A stretch of 64,000 nt of DNA from Portulaca oleracea (Eukaryota; Streptophyta; Magnoliopsida; Caryophyllales; Portulacaceae): positions 22,519,355-22,583,354 of the forward strand of contig CM055877.1 of assembly GCA_029582165.1 (NCBI GenBank). The letters are read 5' to 3'. Positions 35,843 to 48,629 of this stretch are shown here, one piece after another. Under the pieces are notes generated by a model. The model saw nothing but the letters and a program-made list of their open reading frames with translations, was not told the origin of the DNA and did not search any database. The position numbers were made by a program, and so were the translations under genes. Numbering within the stretch: position 1 is the first letter of the stretch; the number at the start of each line of letters is the position of its first letter.

Positions 35843-37637
35843 GTGATACGCCGCAAGTGCACGGGTGTAAATGTAGGAGGTATCAAGATCGTTCCCACAG
35901 GGACTTTGCTAAACTACACACCAAACTAGCCTCCTACGTAATCGTTAAATCGATCAGGTTTTGGTTCGATGATTCTAAAACTACTTCTAACCACTATCAA
36001 AGCCGAAACAAGCAACTATTCACACAATTTACGAGATTAATCAATTGGAAAAAGACGTTCAGGGGACAAACCTAACTCTATGGATTAAACAAGTGGATTA
36101 AACATGTATGTCACTAATTTGGTACATTTTAGGGTCGATAATCGCATAATGTCTTTCATAATGAGCTTTTGGCAATGAAACGAATTGCTTAGTAAAATCA
36201 ATCACCTACTTTTGTGGTTATTTCAATTTTATCTAAGTTAAAGATCAAATTATCAATGAGCCCTAATTACAAAATCCACTATATCTAGTTCATTTCATAA
36301 CTAGTTTAATCCTAAGGGTTCCGATTATCGAATTTCTCTGTTCGGTACTTCATTCAACAATCTAATTGCATATTTTTTTATGGCTAATCAAAAATAATGA
36401 CAAACATAATCATATGATAAATAAAATACATTCAAACTAGATAACAACTTGTTCAATCCAACAAAATTCAATCCATGAAAGAAACTAATCGGTTTATCCC
36501 TAAACTAATGAAATTACTCACTACTCATGTTCAAATTATAAAACATATAAAAACTTATACTAAGAAGCATGAAAACTATAAGAAAGAGAAATAAATCAAG
36601 TGATGAATCGATCCTTGCTTGAATGGTAATCGATGGGGACTTTTGCTCCTCCACTTCTATGAATTTCTTGAGAATCGATCTTCCAAAACCCAACAAATAT
36701 GTTGGAAATATTAATCTAGAAAAATCATAAAAAGAATTACTAGAAAGATTGATAAGAAAATCTAGTATATTATGTGAAAAAATATCATGGAATGTTCTAG
36801 ATACATTAAGAGATAATGTAAGACAAATCTAGAATATAGATAATTACAAATTAACAAGGAGGTTAAGGATTCTAGCACCTCCTGACTACACATATAAATA
36901 GGCATTAGAGACATGTTCTTAATGTGTGTAGAACTAATAAGCTCCTGTAAGGAGCTCCTCCCACCATCATCTTGTATCCAGTTTTCCCCTTGTAACATTC
37001 CCCACTTCTAAATCCAAATTCCGAGTTTTATTTCTAATTTTAGCCCACTACACTTCTGCTACGCACCCTCTCGAAAATTCCAACAAAATATCTCAATCTT
37101 TCACTACTATGAATGTGGATGGATGGATGAAGGGGAGATGAATATGCTGAGGAAGATGATGAGGGAAGGTATGAATGATGAATAAAAACAGTCGAATATG
37201 CTATTATATAGCCATCAAAAGCATCCGAAACGTCATTTCTTCATAAATGGGGGTCAACACAGTCGGTGCCAGGTCAACATGGTCCGTGTTGTCTCCACAT
37301 GTCGTGTTGCCCACTGGAACAAGTTTTTTGAGATTCTAGACCCCAACACAGGTCGTGCTACTCTCAATTGCACCCGTATTGATGCGAGACACTCTCCTTT
37401 GATATATTGGCTCTGAGTTTGGGCCTCTAGGGTGGATTCTTATCTTGTTTGTGATTCACCTAGACTACAATACTTGATTTTGAGCTTGTTTTCTTCAATT
37501 TTAATCCAATTTCCTACAAAAATTACACTAAACTCCAACCAAGTATAAAATGGAGAATTCAAGTATAAAAATAATACATTCATATCTAAAATCACTCAAA
37601 TTAACTCCAAATAATCCAAAATCACATATATATAAAA
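35843..37637. mobile_element. LTR-like block, interrupted by a solo LTR
   Basis: Begins TGATACGCCGCAAGTGCACG and soon reaches GATCGTTCCCACAGGGA, a start typical of several plant LTR families. It contains diverged AACATGGTCCGTGTTG-type palindromes at about 37250-37320. The right boundary is taken where the next MITE starts; no target duplication is visible. Probably an old solo LTR. Confidence 0.4.
36700..37085. mobile_element. Solo LTR with perfect 5-bp duplication
   Basis: Starts TGTTGGAAAT and ends AAAATTCCAACA (inverted TGTTGGAA termini), flanked by AAATA at 36695-36699 and 37086-37090. A TATA-like ACATATAAATAGG lies at about 36890. 386 bp with no internal region, so a solo LTR, presumably of a copia element. 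It sits inside the 35843-37637 block. Confidence 0.85.
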
Positions 37638-38193
37638 GGATTTTTGGATGATAATATATTAACCTTTGGAGGTATTGGATTGTAATATACCGACCTTTAC
37701 TATTGGACAACAACATCCCTGACCTTTACACCTAGGTGACATTATTATACCAATGGTAACTAAGGGGGTGAACCCGATCTCTATGCTGACGTGGCCGACG
37801 AATGGAAGAAAAACCTTGCCCAAACCAATAACCCAGTTAATCCCTCCATTTTTCTCAATAACCTACATTATAAAACATTGGTTGTTTGTGTGCCACGTCT
37901 GTATGGAGATCGCTTCACAACCTCCTTAATCACAGTGTTGGGGCCGATTTTTTTTTAACAGGGTTAGTAAGAAAAATGGAGGGGTTAACGGGGCTATTAG
38001 GCGGCCGACTATTTTCCCTCCACCTACCACGTCAGCACGAAGACCAATTTACCAGTTACCAGTTACCAGCTCCTTAGTCACTGTTGGTATAATAATTTCA
38101 CCTTAGTGTAAAGATCAGGGATATTGTTATCCAATAGTAAATGTTGGTATATTACAATCCAATATCCCCAAAGGTCGGTACATTGTCATCCAA
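37638..38193. mobile_element. Long-TIR MITE
   Basis: Arms of about 130 bp in inverted orientation share TTGGATTGTAATATACC and GACCTTTACTATTGGA modules. Flanks share TATATA only, so the target duplication is uncertain. Non-coding. Confidence 0.75.
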
Positions 38194-39260
38194 TATATAC
38201 ACACATCAGTTTGCTAATTTGGCTTATGGTGGGCGTTATTTGTATCGGTGTTTTCTCTCGTCATATTTTATGCTACTTGCATATCATTTTTCGATTTGGT
38301 GTTTTTCCTACACAAGAGGATATGTTGTACATGCCTGACACAATTCAAGTTGGGACTTAATGGAAATGGACAACTCCAATTATTGGTATAATAATACTTC
38401 TTTTTCCTAGGAAACAACTCAAAGAACCTTAAAAGTGGAAAGAAATCGTTGGGAAAAATTTGAAATTTATAGGATTAATTTTATGTATAATTAGAAATGA
38501 TAGTGTACTATGTCTTCCTTTAAATTCTTGCTTTTCTTGCGTAGTTAAGCAATGTAACGGTTATGAGACACAATTTTCCTATACCTATATTCATATCTTT
38601 GAATTTCTACAACAGGTTAATGTACATGCTTCAAGTACAGTTAGAGAATAGGAAATGAAACAAAATGCAGATACATGCACAGATGAAAAATGTGTAGTTT
38701 CATGTGGGAATTGAAGAGACTAAAATGTGTTGTCTACTTATTGGTGAATCTGACCTTTTTATTGCGGGATCCAATATGCACATTTTTTTTTGGTCTCAAG
38801 GGTTTAAACTAATTCATTTGCACTTTCACAGATTCACCAAGACATTATATACATTTTTGTTGAAGCATCTGTTAGACTGGCTACTGCTCAAGATACCTTC
38901 TTAAGCTCCAAGCCTCCAACAACTGTGCTTGCAACACTAGAAATGAATGATAGATTAGGAATGTAAAACTAATTAAAATTGTTTTATTCATGATTTTGGT
39001 TCATGCTCCAAATTATATTTCTTATATTATATTTGAGAATGAAACTGTACATTAATGGGCTCTTTTGGCACCCTGTACCCCAAGAAAGAAAAAAAATGCA
39101 CTATAGAATCAATATTTCCATTTCATCGTATTGATTCAGCCACATATTTTCACCGCGCGCATCCCATTGTTAGTTACAAAGAAATATCCAAATATAGGGT
39201 CATCAAAACCACACCTACACATATTTAAATTTAAATTAAAATAAAAATCAAGAAACTTCT
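38194..39260. other. Non-coding; likely interior of a Helitron
   Basis: No gene or strong repeat recognised. It lies immediately upstream of a Helitron-type 3' end; a matching 5' TC end was not found. Confidence 0.35.
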
Positions 39261-39289
39261 TTGTCCCGGGACAAGCACATTGCGGCTAG
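39261..39289 (+). mobile_element. Helitron 3' terminus
   Basis: A perfect 14-bp palindrome (TTGTCCCGGGACAA, 39261-39274) is followed 11 bases later by CTAG (39286-39289) and a host T. Hairpin plus CTRR-T is the Helitron 3' signature. Confidence 0.5.
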
Positions 39290-40253
39290 TATGTAGTCTC
39301 TGCTTGAGGGGATGAGGATGAGTCTAGCCCTGTCGATATGTCCACTGACATTATGCCCTAATCAATATTACACAACCAACTATATTGTGTCATTCCCTTT
39401 GCTTTTTCCATGTGAGTCATTTTACTTATGCATGAATCCCAACAACATGCACCAATATGTGAACTGCATTTTTTCTACTGCTCTAAAGAACAGGTCCCTA
39501 GTAACGATAGATTATTGTAAATGTTTCAACCTAAATTAGAGAAATAACAGATGAATGAATTACGGTTATAGTTTAATAGTCATGAATTTCAACGAAAAGT
39601 CACAAATTCAAATAGATTTGAACTTAAAAAATAAAGTTTTTGGCTCAAACTGGCGGGTTAGGTTTGACCCGCTAATTTATAGGTTTTTGGGGTTCAATTT
39701 ATTTTAGGTTCGAGTTGAGAAAATCGTGTTCAAAAGCCAAAATTTCCAGACAGATTCATGTCGGGTTTGGTCATAGATTAATAGATATGAGAAGCATTTT
39801 TATCAAGTATATAGGTCTAGTCCAATTTTCGGGTCAAATGACTTGGGACAAATTTATAAGTCATGGTTTATATGTAAAAAAAAGTTAAATGGGTTTATAC
39901 AAGACGTAGTTTATACAATATTTATATCTAAAATACGACAATTTGAGCTCAATTAGACTTCAACCAATCTACTACATCTTTACATAGATCTTTATTTTTG
40001 AATGAATTATCTTCTATTCTAAGGATAAGTATTATAAACACAAATTACCACCAAGATTCCAATATTGACAAGAAAAATAAAATTCTAATTTCCACGCCAA
40101 TAGATAACTAAGCTCTTGGTTTTGAATGAGCTTAGCTTGAAACCTATAACTAGTAACTTTTTCTGCCGTATTATGAGTAGGATTGAACCTAATATATGCA
40201 AGCCTACCACTACTAAACAAATGATAGGTAAATTCATAAAGCAAAATGATAAA
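39290..40253. other. Non-coding sequence
   Basis: No gene. Around 39640-39850 there are GGGTTAGGTTTGACCCG-like phrases typical of anonymous plant dispersed repeats; no boundary identified. Confidence 0.4.
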
Positions 40254-40980
40254 CATCTCGACGTAAGATGGTTGTCTTGTATTTTGTTTAAATCACTAAA
40301 AAAGTAAAACGTAAGTATATTTAAATCATTATGGAGGTAAGTTTCATTACTTTAAGAGTTATTATAATTTATAAATTATATAAAAATAATTATTTATTTA
40401 TATTTTTTCATAAATATAAAAATATACACAAAATGTGTATTTTCTACTATGGTTTGATGAAATTAGACTATGATTTATAATTTTTGACTTAGTTAATGAG
40501 TATTATACTCTTATAATTGATAAATATATATAATTACTTGTGAAAATATTATTAAAAGTTACAAAAATGTGAATCATGCACAATTTAAAATAATTAGGAA
40601 TTTTGGACGCTAATATACTGAACTTTTGGGGTATTGGATAATAATGCACTGAACTTTGACCTTGGACAATATTGGGGGGTGTTGGATAATAATGAACTCG
40701 AGACAATTTCAACGGTAGTGAACTTGGTGACAATTTTACGTGACAGACCGAGAAGACAAATATTTTTGAACCAATTCATCTCATCCACCCGCTACATAGA
40801 ATTGCCACCAAGTTAGCGATTGTCAAAATCATACTAAGTGCAACACCCCCCAAAGTACAGTGTATTATTGTCCAAGGTCAAAGTTGAGTGTATTATTGTC
40901 CAATACCCTAAAAGTTGAGTATATTAGCATCGAAAAACTCAAATGATTATTAACCTATCTTGATTCTTGAGCGAAGATGT
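40254..40980. repeat. Dispersed repeat, copy 1, interrupted by MITE
   Basis: From CATCTCGACGTAAGATGG to about 40980 this resembles 43460-43832, including the shared phrase GATAAATATATATAATTA. The MITE at 40597-40940 interrupts it near its right end. Confidence 0.65.
40597..40940. mobile_element. Long-TIR MITE upstream of the protease pseudogene
   Basis: Arms share CTAATATACTGAACTTTTGG and the TTGGACAATAAT modules in inverted orientation. Flanks AAATAATTA (40588-40596) and AAATGATTA (40941-40949) match at 8 of 9 bases, a Mutator-length duplication. 344 bp. It ends about 230 bp before the ATG at 41171. Confidence 0.85.
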
Positions 40981-41670
40981 GTATCGATCATTGTCCATCG
41001 GTAAATCAAACAGCTACAAATTCAATGGTTCAATCACTTCACCCACACCCTACACCCACACCCACGATGCTTACTAAAACACACCGCTAACTCTCCGATT
41101 CCAGATTCCTCTGCCTCTTTCAAACTCATCCTTTGCTTCATTTCCCTCTGTCTTTCAACCTCAATCAATCATGAAAATGGCAACCCTTGTGCCCTTTCTA
41201 CTCCTCCTTCTCCTTCAGTTGTCATATACGTCGTCTTCGTCTTCAAGCAATAGTTATCTCTTTGAATCCTGGTGCAAGCAACATGGCAAAACGTACCCAA
41301 CGAAGCAAGAAAAGCGGTACCGACTCAAAGTGTTCCAAGACAACCTGGCCTTCATTGCACTGCATAACAGCATGGGAAACTCCACCTATACTCTTGCACT
41401 GAATGCCTTTGCTGATTTAACCCACCATGAATTCAAAGCTTCCAAATTAGGCCTCTCCTTTTCTGTTAATGAGTTGATCAGGATCAAGCACAGTAACAAC
41501 CCTGACCTCGATCAACAAACCGGTCGCATTCCTGAATCTGTTGATTGGAGGAAACATGGTGCTGTTACTCATGTCAAAGATCAGGGTAGCTGCGGTACAT
41601 ATCTTGGGCCTTTCTATCATTTATGTATTTAGTTAATTTTAGCACTCATTGTGTTTACTATTCACTTTTT

Positions 41671-42042
41671 GTGCCAAAAATGACTGGTGTAATAATTTTA
41701 AGGGGCTTCTATTATGAAAAATACTTGTGGTGTGCCATTATTATTTTTTATGTAAATATTTAGGGGATATTCTGACTAATTTCCAGCAAAAAATGACATG
41801 AAATACTGGGTTTTTATGTTTAGACGTGTTTGTCATGTTAAAAGACTTATTTGTATATGTTAGAGTTAACTATAGATTTCAATTTAAAACATGTCTAAAC
41901 ATAAAACTCACCGCTTTGTATCATTTTTTGTCGGAAATTCGCCTGAATATCACCCAAAATATTTACATAAAAAATAATGTCACCCAACAATTATTTGTTA
42001 TAATATAGGACCCTTAAAATTATTACACTAAAATATGACACC
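41671..42042. mobile_element. Long-TIR MITE in protease intron 1
   Basis: About 150 bp from GTGTAATAATTTTAAGGGG is repeated in inverted orientation up to about 42042, with inner phrases such as TTTTTATGTAAATATTT in both arms. Target duplication not resolved. A different family from the GGTATTGGACAATAA elements. Confidence 0.7.
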
Positions 42043-42495
42043 GCGTTACTTTATTTTTTTGGTTTTATTCTTTAATGAAACATGATAGCCATTGACATTG
42101 TGGATGGGTTTGAGTTTTGACATTGGATGAATTCAACAACAAAGCAACCTCGAGCATGGATCCCATGAAAGCGACGCAGGGGGGCCACAGACATGCCTGA
42201 TAACCGCTTCGCCACATCCACCTTGTTACTGGATAAATTCAAGTTTAGAAAAACATGCCTGCGCATGCAGACGCACCAAAAATTTAAAAAAAAAAACAAA
42301 AATAACAAAAGGAAAAAAGAGCAGAGCAACCCTTAAATCAGATGTATGCACCTATATTGCTCATCAGTGGAATATCAACACGTTAAATAACGTAACCTGC
42401 GATTGTGTCAATGCATTTGTTAGCAGTTGACAGAGTGTGGTCCTGTTTCTGTGTGGCCTCTTTGTTTCCTTCTTCTGTTGTGTTTTTATATGTAG

Positions 42496-42735
<240 letters not shown>

Positions 42736-42906
42736 TGAAGAATACTACCCGTATCAAGGGAGGAAAAGAAGCTGCATTAAGGAGAAGGTGAGGTAACACA
42801 TGCATTTGTAACTCATTTTCCTGAACCAAACAAAGCCTAAAAGATCATCTTCTTTTAAGTGCAGCTGATGCGGCGCATTGTGACGATTGACAGCTATGCT
42901 GATGTG

Positions 42907-42923
42907 CCCCCCCCCCCCCCCCC
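42907..42923. repeat. Poly-C tract in protease exon 3
   Basis: Seventeen consecutive C where a short proline stretch is expected. The length is not a multiple of three relative to the flanking frames, so it breaks the reading frame. Confidence 0.9.
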
Positions 42924-43459
42924 AACAAGGAGAGATCCCTCTTGAAAGCAGTTGCAGCTCAACCAGTGAGCGCTGGCGTCTGTGGGACGGAAAGAGCGTT
43001 CCAATTCTACTCGAGGGGTATCTTCAGCGGTCCATGTTCAACCACCTTAGACCATGCTGTCCTGATAGTGGGTTACGGTTCAGAAGACGGGGTCCACTAT
43101 TGGATTCTGAACAACTCATGGGGAACAAGCTGGGGCATGGATGGATATATGGCTACATGCTCCTGCTGCGCAACAGCAGGTATAATAATCCTCAAGGGAC
43201 TTGCGGCATCAACAAGCTCGCATCATACCCGATCAAAACCACCCCTAATCCACCAGACCCTGGCCCTTCCCCTCTTCCCCCCTATAAATTCCAAAAGAAA
43301 GAGGAAGCAACGAAAAACACTCCTGTCAAAAGTTTCAGATATAATTTGACAAGAATTGTTGGATTTGATTAAAATGCCAACTTTTGGTCATCACATGCTG
43401 TATAATCCAAACTTTTAATATAAACGATATCACTCCAAACTTTCAATATTTTCGATTAA

Positions 43460-43832
43460 CATCTTGACGCAAGATGTGTCTTAATTATCTTTCATTTTTT
43501 CTAAATCACCAATAAAGTTAAATGTAAGTGTATTTAAATCATTCTAAATGTATGTTTCATTATTTTCAGGGTTATTACAACTTATAAACAATTTAAAAAT
43601 AATTATTTATTTATATTTATTTCATAAATATAAAACTATGTATAAAATGTACATTTTCTACTATAATTCATAAAATTAGGCTATTATTATATTTTTTGGC
43701 CTAGCTAATAAGTATTATATTATTATAATTGATAAATATATATAATTATTAAAAAACTATTAATAAAAGTTACAAAAATGTGAAATATGACTAATTCAAG
43801 ATGGTTAAGGACCATCTTGAGTCAAGATGGTT
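43460..43832. repeat. Dispersed repeat, copy 2
   Basis: From CATCTTGACGCAAGATG to about 43832, similar along its length to 40254-40980 and lacking the MITE, which confirms the boundaries of that insertion. Confidence 0.65.
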
Positions 43833-45642
43833 ATCATGGTCCTTCGACAATAATCAAACCAGGTCAGTCTAAAATTTAATAAATGGCTGGAATTTGGAGG
43901 CGATATACTGAAATCCAACACCACCAAATTTTAGGTTATTGTCATGTATATAGGAGGTTTCGGATTATTCTGTGTGTCATTGTCAAAATTCAGAATTGTG
44001 CGAATCTGAAAACTCCATTAGAGAAAGGGCAATGAGCAGGAGTTATTCATATTTCAACTCCCTTATGACTTATGAGCTTTTGAGGGGAGATTATAAGTGC
44101 ACTGTAGTATATAGATCCCAGTTGGTAATCCAAAGCACCTCCAGAAGTCTTTGAGATGACTACCACGACCACTATTTGTAGCTTGGATAGGATTATAGGA
44201 AGATAGTCTATGCAATTACGCATATGGATTCTTTATACCATGTATGCAACATCATATTACAGTTATTGTTCTTGTTCATGATCAAGCCATGGCTATGTAA
44301 GGAACTACAGTTAGATCAATCAAAATGATTTCTTTTATCACCTATTTTAGGAATTGTGCATATGAATTATGAGCTAATGAGCCTGCTCCCCTTCCCCTCT
44401 GTACAAACTCTGCGATTTCAATAAGTTCACACTTCACAGCAGTATTAATTGTATCAAACATTCAGATGAATCGCAAATAGAGCTGTTCTTTAACATCAAT
44501 GTCACAATTCATAAGAGATAGTGTACTGTTGTCAAGAGCAAATTGCTATTCTCAACGTTAACAGTAGGGCACTTTGGCTGCATCTGCTAATAGTGCGAGT
44601 TACAAGACGCCTTTGCAGGAAAGTACCCATTTATTTATAAACAAAGCCTTTCAAAATGCAAGGTAAGAGGTTAAAAGGCACGCAGCTCATGCAATTTGTT
44701 TCATAGTACGTGAAAGGATACCAGCATCAAGTTATCGTGCTATGGATCATGAACATGTTTGAAAGCTCATGTACAACTCAGTCATCAACCAACACCGGCA
44801 ACTTCTACATTGTGGATCACCAACCATTGCAGATGAGGCTACTCTTCATAGAAACATAACCACATAAAAATAGCTATCTCAACAAAGCTAGGACCAATGC
44901 AAAGGCCTAATGTCAGACTTCCAGTAAATGTGCAGAACATCAGTAACTCAAATCATAACGAATCATCATCACAAGATTGATATAGTCAGATTGTTAAACT
45001 ATATCCCATGCAGAGCTTACTGATAAAGTTAGCTAGAAAGTTGTACAGTGGCAACTGTTAAAAGTTGCTGTAGCCTTATAAGATCTCCAAGAGGATTACG
45101 AGCACATTCCCAAGTCCCAACCACAAAGAATAAGTCATCATCTATGTCTGCCTTCGACAAGCAAAATAGTCAGTTTTGCTAACTTCCGAGCTCTGCTGTG
45201 TAACGCAGGCCGTGCTACAAGCTAACAAATAAGCAATGGTACTAACAGACTACATTTTTGTCAGTTTCAAACCTTGTTACATGACTCTAGCCAGTGCTAG
45301 TTCTTTTAAAAAAACAACTAAGTGGACAATAACAAAATTTCTCTTCCTTGTTTCCTATGACATGAAGCATGCAGTACTATGCAACATGGAAGTCCTGGTC
45401 CACTTAGACTTAGATAGGAGTGCTCCACTGAAAATTAATACATGAAGACTTTGGTTGTTGTCAAACAACTTTCTCAATGTCATATCAGACTAAGAGACAC
45501 CAATACTCCTTAATGGCAATCTTGAATGACACTATATGATTGGGATTAGCAACCAAGCTGCAACACGAAACACAGATCACCACATACAAGTTTGAATCTA
45601 CATTGTTATGCATACTCAGCTAGTAGGAAGCCCAAATAGGCT
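43833..45642. other. Non-coding sequence
   Basis: No ORF with coding character, no TIR pair and no LTR pair seen on either strand. Of lower AT content than the flanks around 44500-45200, but nothing assignable. Confidence 0.45.
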
Positions 45643-46120
45643 TGTTGAGAAGTTTTGGGAGCAAGTGTTACACTAGAAAAATATACTTGTCTTATTACTC
45701 AACAATATGACAAGACTATTACAAACACTTTAACACACACACTCACTTGATTTGGTGGGAGATCTCTCTAACACTCCTAAACACCTCTCTAGCTCTCCTG
45801 GGTGTGTATGCCTCACCTCTTTCTTGTATGCTTACATAAGCAGTCATATTTCCTATTTATAGTTTCTTCACCTCCTCAATTTATGGTGATTATTACACCA
45901 CTTGTCATAATCCTAATTGGGTTCTAGATCCTTCTATTAATATCTTAGATAAGTACCTAGAATAATCTAGGTAAATATCCTAGATATTATGCTATCTAGA
46001 AAATCTAGATAAGTAAGTATCTACGATTTTCTCTTAATAATATATAATTATCTTTAATTTCTCCAGAATTTTCCTAAATATTTCTCTCATAAAATGGGTG
46101 ATGATATTTTATATCTAACA
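45643..46120 (-). mobile_element. Candidate solo LTR
   Basis: Begins TGTTGAGAAG and ends TATCTAACA. Read on the minus strand it starts TGTTAGATATAAAA and has a TATA-like CTATAAATAGG at about 45867-45857, as a copia LTR promoter would. No matching 5-bp duplication (AGGCT against GGTAT), so it is old or misbounded. Confidence 0.45.
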
Positions 46121-47049
46121 GGTATAACCTAGAACATGCTCATCATTGATCTCCATCTCTAATTCGTGTAAAAATACACAAAGACCATTAAGTAACATCA
46201 AATAGCGTGCTGAGAACACATGAGTTCATATATTTTGAACCAATTTCTTCCATAAACTTTCTATATATATTACTCCAAGATTGTGAATTCAGATACTTGT
46301 ACATTTACATACAAACACTCATATCCATATCAAGTGCCCAAAAAATAATACCACAAACACAAACTTTCTGTTAGGATCGAAGAACACTCAAGCAACCACA
46401 AAACAATGAAAGATAGGAGTGGAAAAAGAAATAAGAAATTTAACACCAGATATTTAATGTGGAAAATACTCAAAGCGTGAAAAAAAAACCACGAAATTAA
46501 TGCACTAGTAGTATGAGGATTACAATTACACAAGTTGTGTTTATCTCTGTCTCACTTGATCCCAATCAGAATATAGGACATTGGGATTCTCTCTGCGATA
46601 CATAATAGGGAGAACCTAAACCCCAATATATACTAGGGGTACAAGGAAAACCTAGGTTACAATATAGCAGTAACCTAAAATATGGAAATCTCCAGAAAAA
46701 CAAGGAAATACCCGCGAAAAAAGGAAACAACAGTAGAAAGGAAACAATATCTTGGCGTCGTTCAAGGAAAATTGCAACCGACACAAGCGCCGGCAGCGGA
46801 CTAGAGATGTTGGTCGCGTGTCCCCAATTCCAGCCTCTAGAAGAGGCGCAAGCCGCGGGCCGTTACACTCTGGCAGCGTCTAGTCCTGGGGTCGAAGTTT
46901 GGCGCTGGCAGCGTCACAATGTTGCCCCCCCGGTTCTTCCACCTTTCTACTTCTCCTTCTTCTTCCTTTTTTTCTCCTTCCTTCTCCCATTTGGTCTCCA
47001 CACCCAACGCTTTCCACAACTATATACCATTATGACCAACACCTTCACA
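46121..47049. other. Non-coding; LTR-like fragment and GC-rich patch
   Basis: From 46369 (TGTTAGGATCGAAG) the sequence resembles the start of a plant LTR, including a TGTGGAAAATAC...AACCACG phrase near 46460-46495. The part 46760-46930 is GC-rich with CTGGCAGCGTC twice. No end or target duplication could be fixed. 47023-47049 is the left flank of the hAT element. Confidence 0.35.
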
Positions 47050-47227
47050 TAGGGGTGAGCAAAAATTCGGGGAATCCCGTTCCGTCCCACTCCCGGTTAA
47101 GTTCCGGTCTCAAAATCCCATTCTCGATGGGAGCAGGACCGGGAGTGGGACTAAAAATGAAGTCCCGGTCAACAACGGGACCGGGAGTGAGACTTAACCT
47201 CATTTCCCTGTCCCGGTCCCGATTCCC

Positions 47228-47231
<4 letters not shown>

Positions 47232-47311
<80 letters not shown>
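47232..47311. repeat. (TA)n array 1
   Basis: 80 bp of TA between the hAT left arm and the 5' end of LINE copy 1. Confidence 0.97.
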
Positions 47312-47313
<2 letters not shown>

Positions 47314-47385
47314 AGGCAGAAGAAAGATTTGTAGAGAGAGACTCTCTGCCTTCTCTCTAGCCATCGACGCTGCTCAGCCACCTCC

Positions 47386-48502
47386 ATGAAAACGAGGAAG
47401 GGGAGGCAGTCGCCGTCGCCGATCTCGAAGACGGCCATCACTCAACCGGCGCAAAAAACTCAGAAAGTCCAATCAAAAAACAAATCTAATACCTTGCTGC
47501 AACAAGCTGAGAAGGAAAAGGAAGAGATCCATGAATCTGTTCAAGCCCAAATTGGGGACAAATCGAAGGAACCAGCGAAGGCTTCTCCTCAGATCAATCA
47601 ATTCGAAGGGGAAAATCAGGAGGGCAAGATCGAACAAAGGAAGCACAACTCATACGCTGATTTATTCAAAGAATCTGAAGGACTCGATCTCCGATTCATC
47701 GAACCAGAAATCATCAATGGAGTTGCCATTGCAAAAATCGAAATGGAAGATGTAAGTGAAACAATTGAATACTGGAATTCTTCTGTAATCTGTTGTGTTT
47801 TGGGTGCAAATCCACCCTATGATGTTATATGTGGATATATCAATCGAATTTGGAAACATCTGAATATCGATCATATATCAGATATAAAAAAGGGGATTTT
47901 TTTGGTTCGATTCAAAACGATCGATCATAAAGAACAGGCCATGAAGCAAAGATTTCATTTTTTTGATGGGAAACCTCTCATCGTTCGTGAATGGAATGAA
48001 GAATTGGATATGAAGATTGAAAACATTCAAACACTGCCAATTTGGGTGACGATGCATGATCTGCCATTTAAATTCTGGAACCCTGAAAGTTTGAGCAAAA
48101 TCGCCAGTGTTTTGGGCATCCCTATCAAAACAGATAAGCAAACACAAGAGAAAATCAAACTGGGCTATGCGAAAATACTGATTGAAATGCCAATTCAGGG
48201 ACCCTTTCCTGATCATGTCGATTACATCGATCATCATGGCAATCATCAAAGGCAAAATCTTCACTATGACTGGTTACCAAAGAAATGTCTTCACTGTCAA
48301 ATGTATGGGCATGATGAATCCAGTTGTAGAAAGAAAATATTGTGTGGGTATTGCAAAAAAAACAGGGCACACAGAGGAAGTATGTAGACAGAAAAAGGCT
48401 GTTGAGGTAACCCACACAGATGAACAACACCAGCCAGAACAGAAAAACAAGATTGCAAAAATAGGAGAGGTTCATGACAAAGGGTTCAACAAACAGAGGT
48501 AA
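47386..48502 (+). pseudogene. LINE ORF1 (RNA-binding protein), one frameshift
   Basis: Basic N-terminus, then a DUF4283-like region (about residues 90-230, with GIFLVRFKTIDHKEQAM and LPIWVTMHDLPFKFWN), then two CCHC knuckles (CLHCQMYGHDESSC and CGYCKK...). The frame is open for 333 residues to 48387. After an A run at about 48354-48362 the second knuckle continues in the next frame (TGHTEEVCRQ) to 48502, so one extra A in the run breaks it. ORF1 proteins of plant L1 elements bind their RNA in the retrotransposition particle. Confidence 0.85.
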
Positions 48503-48629
48503 GAATGGGTCCAGAAGCAAAACAAACAATCAGACCCACCTCTAAAAACTGGAAATCGTTTTGAAGCTTTATCAATGGCTGATGACACTGCTGAACAAGA
48601 TGACACCACTGAACCTATTTTATCCAATC

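Noticed and set aside
47169..47441. ORFs rich in Tyr-Ile repeats around the TA arrays
   Set aside because: They are translations of (TA)n microsatellites and have no coding meaning.
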